Of a stretch of 31,131 nt of DNA, positions 29,361-31,131 are shown in pieces. Position numbers and translations under genes: made by a program. Location: IMG/VR virus record IMGVR_UViG_3300030118_001729, positions 12,721 to 43,851 of that record; one strand, 5' to 3'. This DNA is from a virus. The first letter of the stretch is position 1. The number at the start of each line of letters is the position of its first letter. The notes under the pieces were generated by a model that worked only from the letters and a program-made list of their open reading frames with translations, was not told the DNA's origin and made no database searches.

Positions 29361-29731
29361 GCTAGGTCTCCATGAAAAACAAAGGAGTTAGTTGTTAAGT
29401 CGGCACTTGCGTGTGAACTATTATGAAATACTCTCATGCGTAAACCATCAGTGGCTTTAGCGTCTAAATCAGAACAAGTATTTGAATAAGAGCTATTATT
29501 ACCTATAGAACTTGCAACAACAGAATAAGCTGTAGAACTCATGTTTGTTGCCAAAACTGCATCAAATCTTCCTGTAGCAAAATCAGTAACAGAGCTTATA
29601 TTAAAGCTCCCTAATACTGTATTAGTTGATTGATTGTAATCACCCCAAGCTTTAGCTGCGTGTTGCTTAGTTAAAGCAATAGGGCCGCTACCTGTCTCAT
29701 CACTAATTGTTGTTGCTCGTATCTCAGACAA
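29357..29731 (-). CDS. GDLA fibre protein 4 (TTG start)
   Basis: This 124-residue protein, MSEIRATTISDETGSGPIAL, contains AAKAWGDYNQSTNTVLGSFN, ISSVTDFATGRFDAVLATNM and ends VFHGDLA. The start must be TTG at 29731, ten bases after AGGAGGG and overlapping the previous gene by 8 nt; there is no in-frame ATG before the conserved core. It is the only array member not started from a 15-bp linker, because the gene before it is of a different type. Confidence 0.75.
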   Translation of the reverse strand: MSEIRATTISDETGSGPIALTKQHAAKAWGDYNQSTNTVLGSFNISSVTDFATGRFDAVLATNMSSTAYSVVASSIGNNSSYSNTCSDLDAKATDGLRMRVFHNSSHASADLTTNSFVFHGDLA

Positions 29732-30182
29732 TGGACAAGTTCCCTCCTGTTGTGACAGTCAAGGTAACACCACTAGCTACAGTCAAAGGACCACTAGCTA
29801 AAGCATTCTCAGTAGCGTCTATGGTTACATTAGTGTTTAGCTCTTGCTCATGCACTCTGAATATATCAGCACCGCCAGAACCAAACGTGCCTCTGTCACC
29901 TTTGAACTTGCCTCCACCCATTGATGTAGCAGTGTCATCAGCAGTAAAAGCTACCACATGAAGAAGGTCTCCAACAGAAGCACCAGTAGTTAAAACAACT
30001 TCACTACCATTACTAGCTGTGTAGTCAGTGCCATCAATTAGTTTGACACCATTTAGAAACACATCAATAAAACCTACAGTATAACCAACAGTACCAAAGG
30101 TTGTCTGAGAAGCAGTTGCTGTAAACGTCTGCCTAATCTGAGTAGCCTGAGGTGCTGGTACTGTGCCTATGTATCCTGCCAT
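29724..30182 (-). CDS. Fibre protein of different type inside the GDLA array
   Basis: This 152-residue protein starts MAGYIGTVPAPQATQIRQTF; the ATG overlaps the TAA of the upstream linker (TAATG), making a longer reading unlikely. FTATASQTTFGTVGYTVGFI, then DVFLNGVKLIDGTDYTASNG, is a common N-terminal fibre module of marine and T4-like phages. The C-terminus VTIDATENALASGPLTVASG ending GNLSIV resembles the C-terminus of the fibre fragment at the right edge (ending GTLTIL). It lacks the KAW core and GDLA end. Confidence 0.8.
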   Translation of the reverse strand: MAGYIGTVPAPQATQIRQTFTATASQTTFGTVGYTVGFIDVFLNGVKLIDGTDYTASNGSEVVLTTGASVGDLLHVVAFTADDTATSMGGGKFKGDRGTFGSGGADIFRVHEQELNTNVTIDATENALASGPLTVASGVTLTVTTGGNLSIV

Positions 30183-30568
30183 TATGCTAGGTCTCCATTT
30201 ACTGAAACACATACAGGGTCTTTGTCTTCTTGGCTTGATCCACCATCTGAAGTAAAAATGGTAAAGCTACCTTGTGCTAAAGAAGCTATGGCTAAAGTAC
30301 TGTAAGTTGATGAACCAGCAGTAGTTGAGCCACTTGCAACATAAGAACTATTGCTCATATTGTTAGTAAAAGATACTGCATATTGACCAGTTCCCCCATC
30401 ACTAACAGAAGCTATATTAAAACTGTCACTTATAGCAATAGTTCCTGTGCCATCTAAATTAAGCCAAGCCTTTGCAGAACCACTAAGCATATCAGGAAGT
30501 TTATTAGCTGCTAAACTCGTAGACCCAGCTTTATTTTGTATCTCATCAACTTTTATTATGGAGGTCAT
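30182..30568 (-). CDS. GDLA fibre protein 5
   Basis: This 128-residue protein, MTSIIKVDEIQNKAGSTSLA, continues ANKLPDMLSGSAKAWLNLDG, SDSFNIASVSDGGTGQYAVS and ends VSVNGDLA. It shares TSLAANKLPDMLSGS with the next gene upstream, so these two are the closest pair in the array. It stops with TAA rather than TGA within its linker. The beta-rich fibre role is inferred as for the other members. Confidence 0.82.
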   Translation of the reverse strand: MTSIIKVDEIQNKAGSTSLAANKLPDMLSGSAKAWLNLDGTGTIAISDSFNIASVSDGGTGQYAVSFTNNMSNSSYVASGSTTAGSSTYSTLAIASLAQGSFTIFTSDGGSSQEDKDPVCVSVNGDLA

Positions 30569-30972
30569 GCTAGGTCTCCGTGTGATGTAAAATTACAATT
30601 TGGATAATCTTGTATTCCAGAAGCAGATGCGCCTACAAAAACTGTAATTAATCTAACATTACTTGCTGTTACAACAGAGTCTTCTCTTGGCTGAACATTA
30701 TAATTATAAGTAGTTATAGCACTAGAATGGGCAAAAACACCTCCAGTAGTATAATTAGCACTTGCAAAATTACTTGTATAAGCAAAACTAAAATCACCAG
30801 AACCATTATCTGTTAAAGTGCTAACTCCAAAACTGTCACGAATAGCAGCAGTGCTGCCATTCCAATTGCACCAAGCTTTAGAAGACCCACTAAGCATATC
30901 AGGCAACTTGTTAGCTGCTAGGCTTGTAGTGCCAGTCTGGTTTTTGATTGTATCTACAAATACGGTACTCAT
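30565..30972 (-). CDS. GDLA fibre protein 6 (first in transcription order)
   Basis: This 135-residue protein, MSTVFVDTIKNQTGTTSLAA, continues NKLPDMLSGSSKAWCNWNGS, IRDSFGVSTLTDNGSGDFSF and ends FTSHGDLA. This is closest to the form widespread in uncultured marine phages. Its ATG overlaps the stop of the fibre fragment upstream (ATGA) but not through a 15-bp linker. It therefore links the array translationally to the main fibre gene. Confidence 0.82.
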   Translation of the reverse strand: MSTVFVDTIKNQTGTTSLAANKLPDMLSGSSKAWCNWNGSTAAIRDSFGVSTLTDNGSGDFSFAYTSNFASANYTTGGVFAHSSAITTYNYNVQPREDSVVTASNVRLITVFVGASASGIQDYPNCNFTSHGDLA

Positions 30973-31131
30973 AGTATAGTCAACGTTCCTGTAACCGTTA
31001 CATCAGCATTTATTGTTACTGGCCCAACAACTGCTGCATTTCTACCTGACAAAATAGTTACATCCGCATCAATAGAGTCATCGTTCGATAAAAGCCCATC
31101 AAACGTAATGTCACCTGTTACTGTAATACTG
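30969..31131 (-). CDS. Fibre protein, C-terminal part (cut by window edge)
   Basis: The reading frame open at the right edge gives SITVTGDITFDGLLSNDDSI, then DADVTILSGRNAAVVGPVTI and ends VTGTLTIL with TGA. The short V/T/I repeats are typical of the beta-rich C-termini of marine phage fibres and resemble the end of the protein at 29724-30182. Its phase fits the fibre N-terminus at 1-122 if the ends are joined (122 + 163 = 285 bases, 95 codons). ATGA couples it to the first GDLA gene. Confidence 0.7.
   Translation of the reverse strand, partial: SITVTGDITFDGLLSNDDSIDADVTILSGRNAAVVGPVTINADVTVTGTLTIL

Larger units (their letters stand above)
28232..30579 (-). repeat. Six 15-bp linkers joining the GDLA fibre genes
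   Basis: On the minus strand each reads GGAGACYTAGCATGA (Y = C or T). Copies lie at 28232-28246, 28600-28614, 28998-29012, 29357-29371, 30182-30196 (ending TAA) and 30565-30579. The linker encodes GDLA and the stop of one gene, while GGAG is the ribosome binding site and ATG (or the TAATG junction) the start of the next. Spacing between copies is 359-398 bases, except one interval of 825 that holds two genes. Confidence 0.9.

Noticed and set aside
28232-30579. 15-bp repeats considered as a CRISPR array or attachment sites
   Set aside because: The intervals are full genes with a shared protein core, not short spacers, and the repeats are fully explained as coding plus ribosome binding sequence, although recombination at them remains possible.
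1-31131. Lysogeny genes, tRNA genes, insertion sequences
   Set aside because: No integrase, excisionase, transposase, cloverleaf tRNA or IS end was recognised on either strand. The HTH proteins alone do not show lysogeny.

Overview
The window looks like most or all of the genome of a small podovirus-type tailed phage with a T7-like virion, probably from a marine bacterium. The DNA is AT-rich. The head-tail genes follow the order terS, terL, portal, scaffold, capsid, tail tubular A, tail tubular B and internal virion proteins. No integrase, DNA polymerase, primase, helicase, RNA polymerase or tRNA gene was seen. The 3-TM-type holin, M15 endolysin, DUF932, YqaJ-plus-annealing pair and small 'GDLA' fibre proteins resemble those I know from uncultured marine phages and phages of marine Alphaproteobacteria. 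That host assignment is inference.

Layout. (1) 17991 to 1, minus strand, is the late block. It starts with terS, continues through about eight very small and mostly lysine-rich genes, then terL (GTG start), portal, a TTG-started gene, scaffold, a gp13-like gene, capsid, a capsid-linked small protein, tail tubular A and B, three internal virion proteins, and the N-terminus of a tail fibre cut by the left edge. (2) 17992-18486 is a divergent non-coding control region. It holds a perfect C/T mirror repeat, two long-range inverted repeats and a large branched RNA-like element. (3) 18487-24374, plus strand, is the early block: DUF932, zinc-ribbon and HTH proteins, an Hjc-like resolvase, YqaJ exonuclease, a RAD52/ERF-like annealing protein, an SSB-like protein and small unknowns. 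Operons are separated by hairpins and two good intrinsic terminators. (4) 31131 to 24363, minus strand, holds a fibre C-terminus cut by the right edge, six tandem paralogous fibre genes ending in GDLA, fibre-assembly-like genes, a larger fibre protein, membrane and coiled-coil proteins, holin and endolysin.

The two cut fibre fragments lie on the same strand and their phases fit across the ends. If the molecule is circular or circularly permuted, all minus-strand genes form one late transcription unit from terS to endolysin. The reading frames of the early block suggest recombination-dependent replication that borrows the host replisome.

The most unusual features are the GDLA fibre-gene array, whose genes are joined by a repeated 15-bp linker serving as C-terminal codons, ribosome binding site and next start codon; a 17-bp motif repeated on the late strand ahead of the capsid, portal-side, packaging-side and fibre genes; and a mutually exclusive hairpin system ahead of the first early gene.
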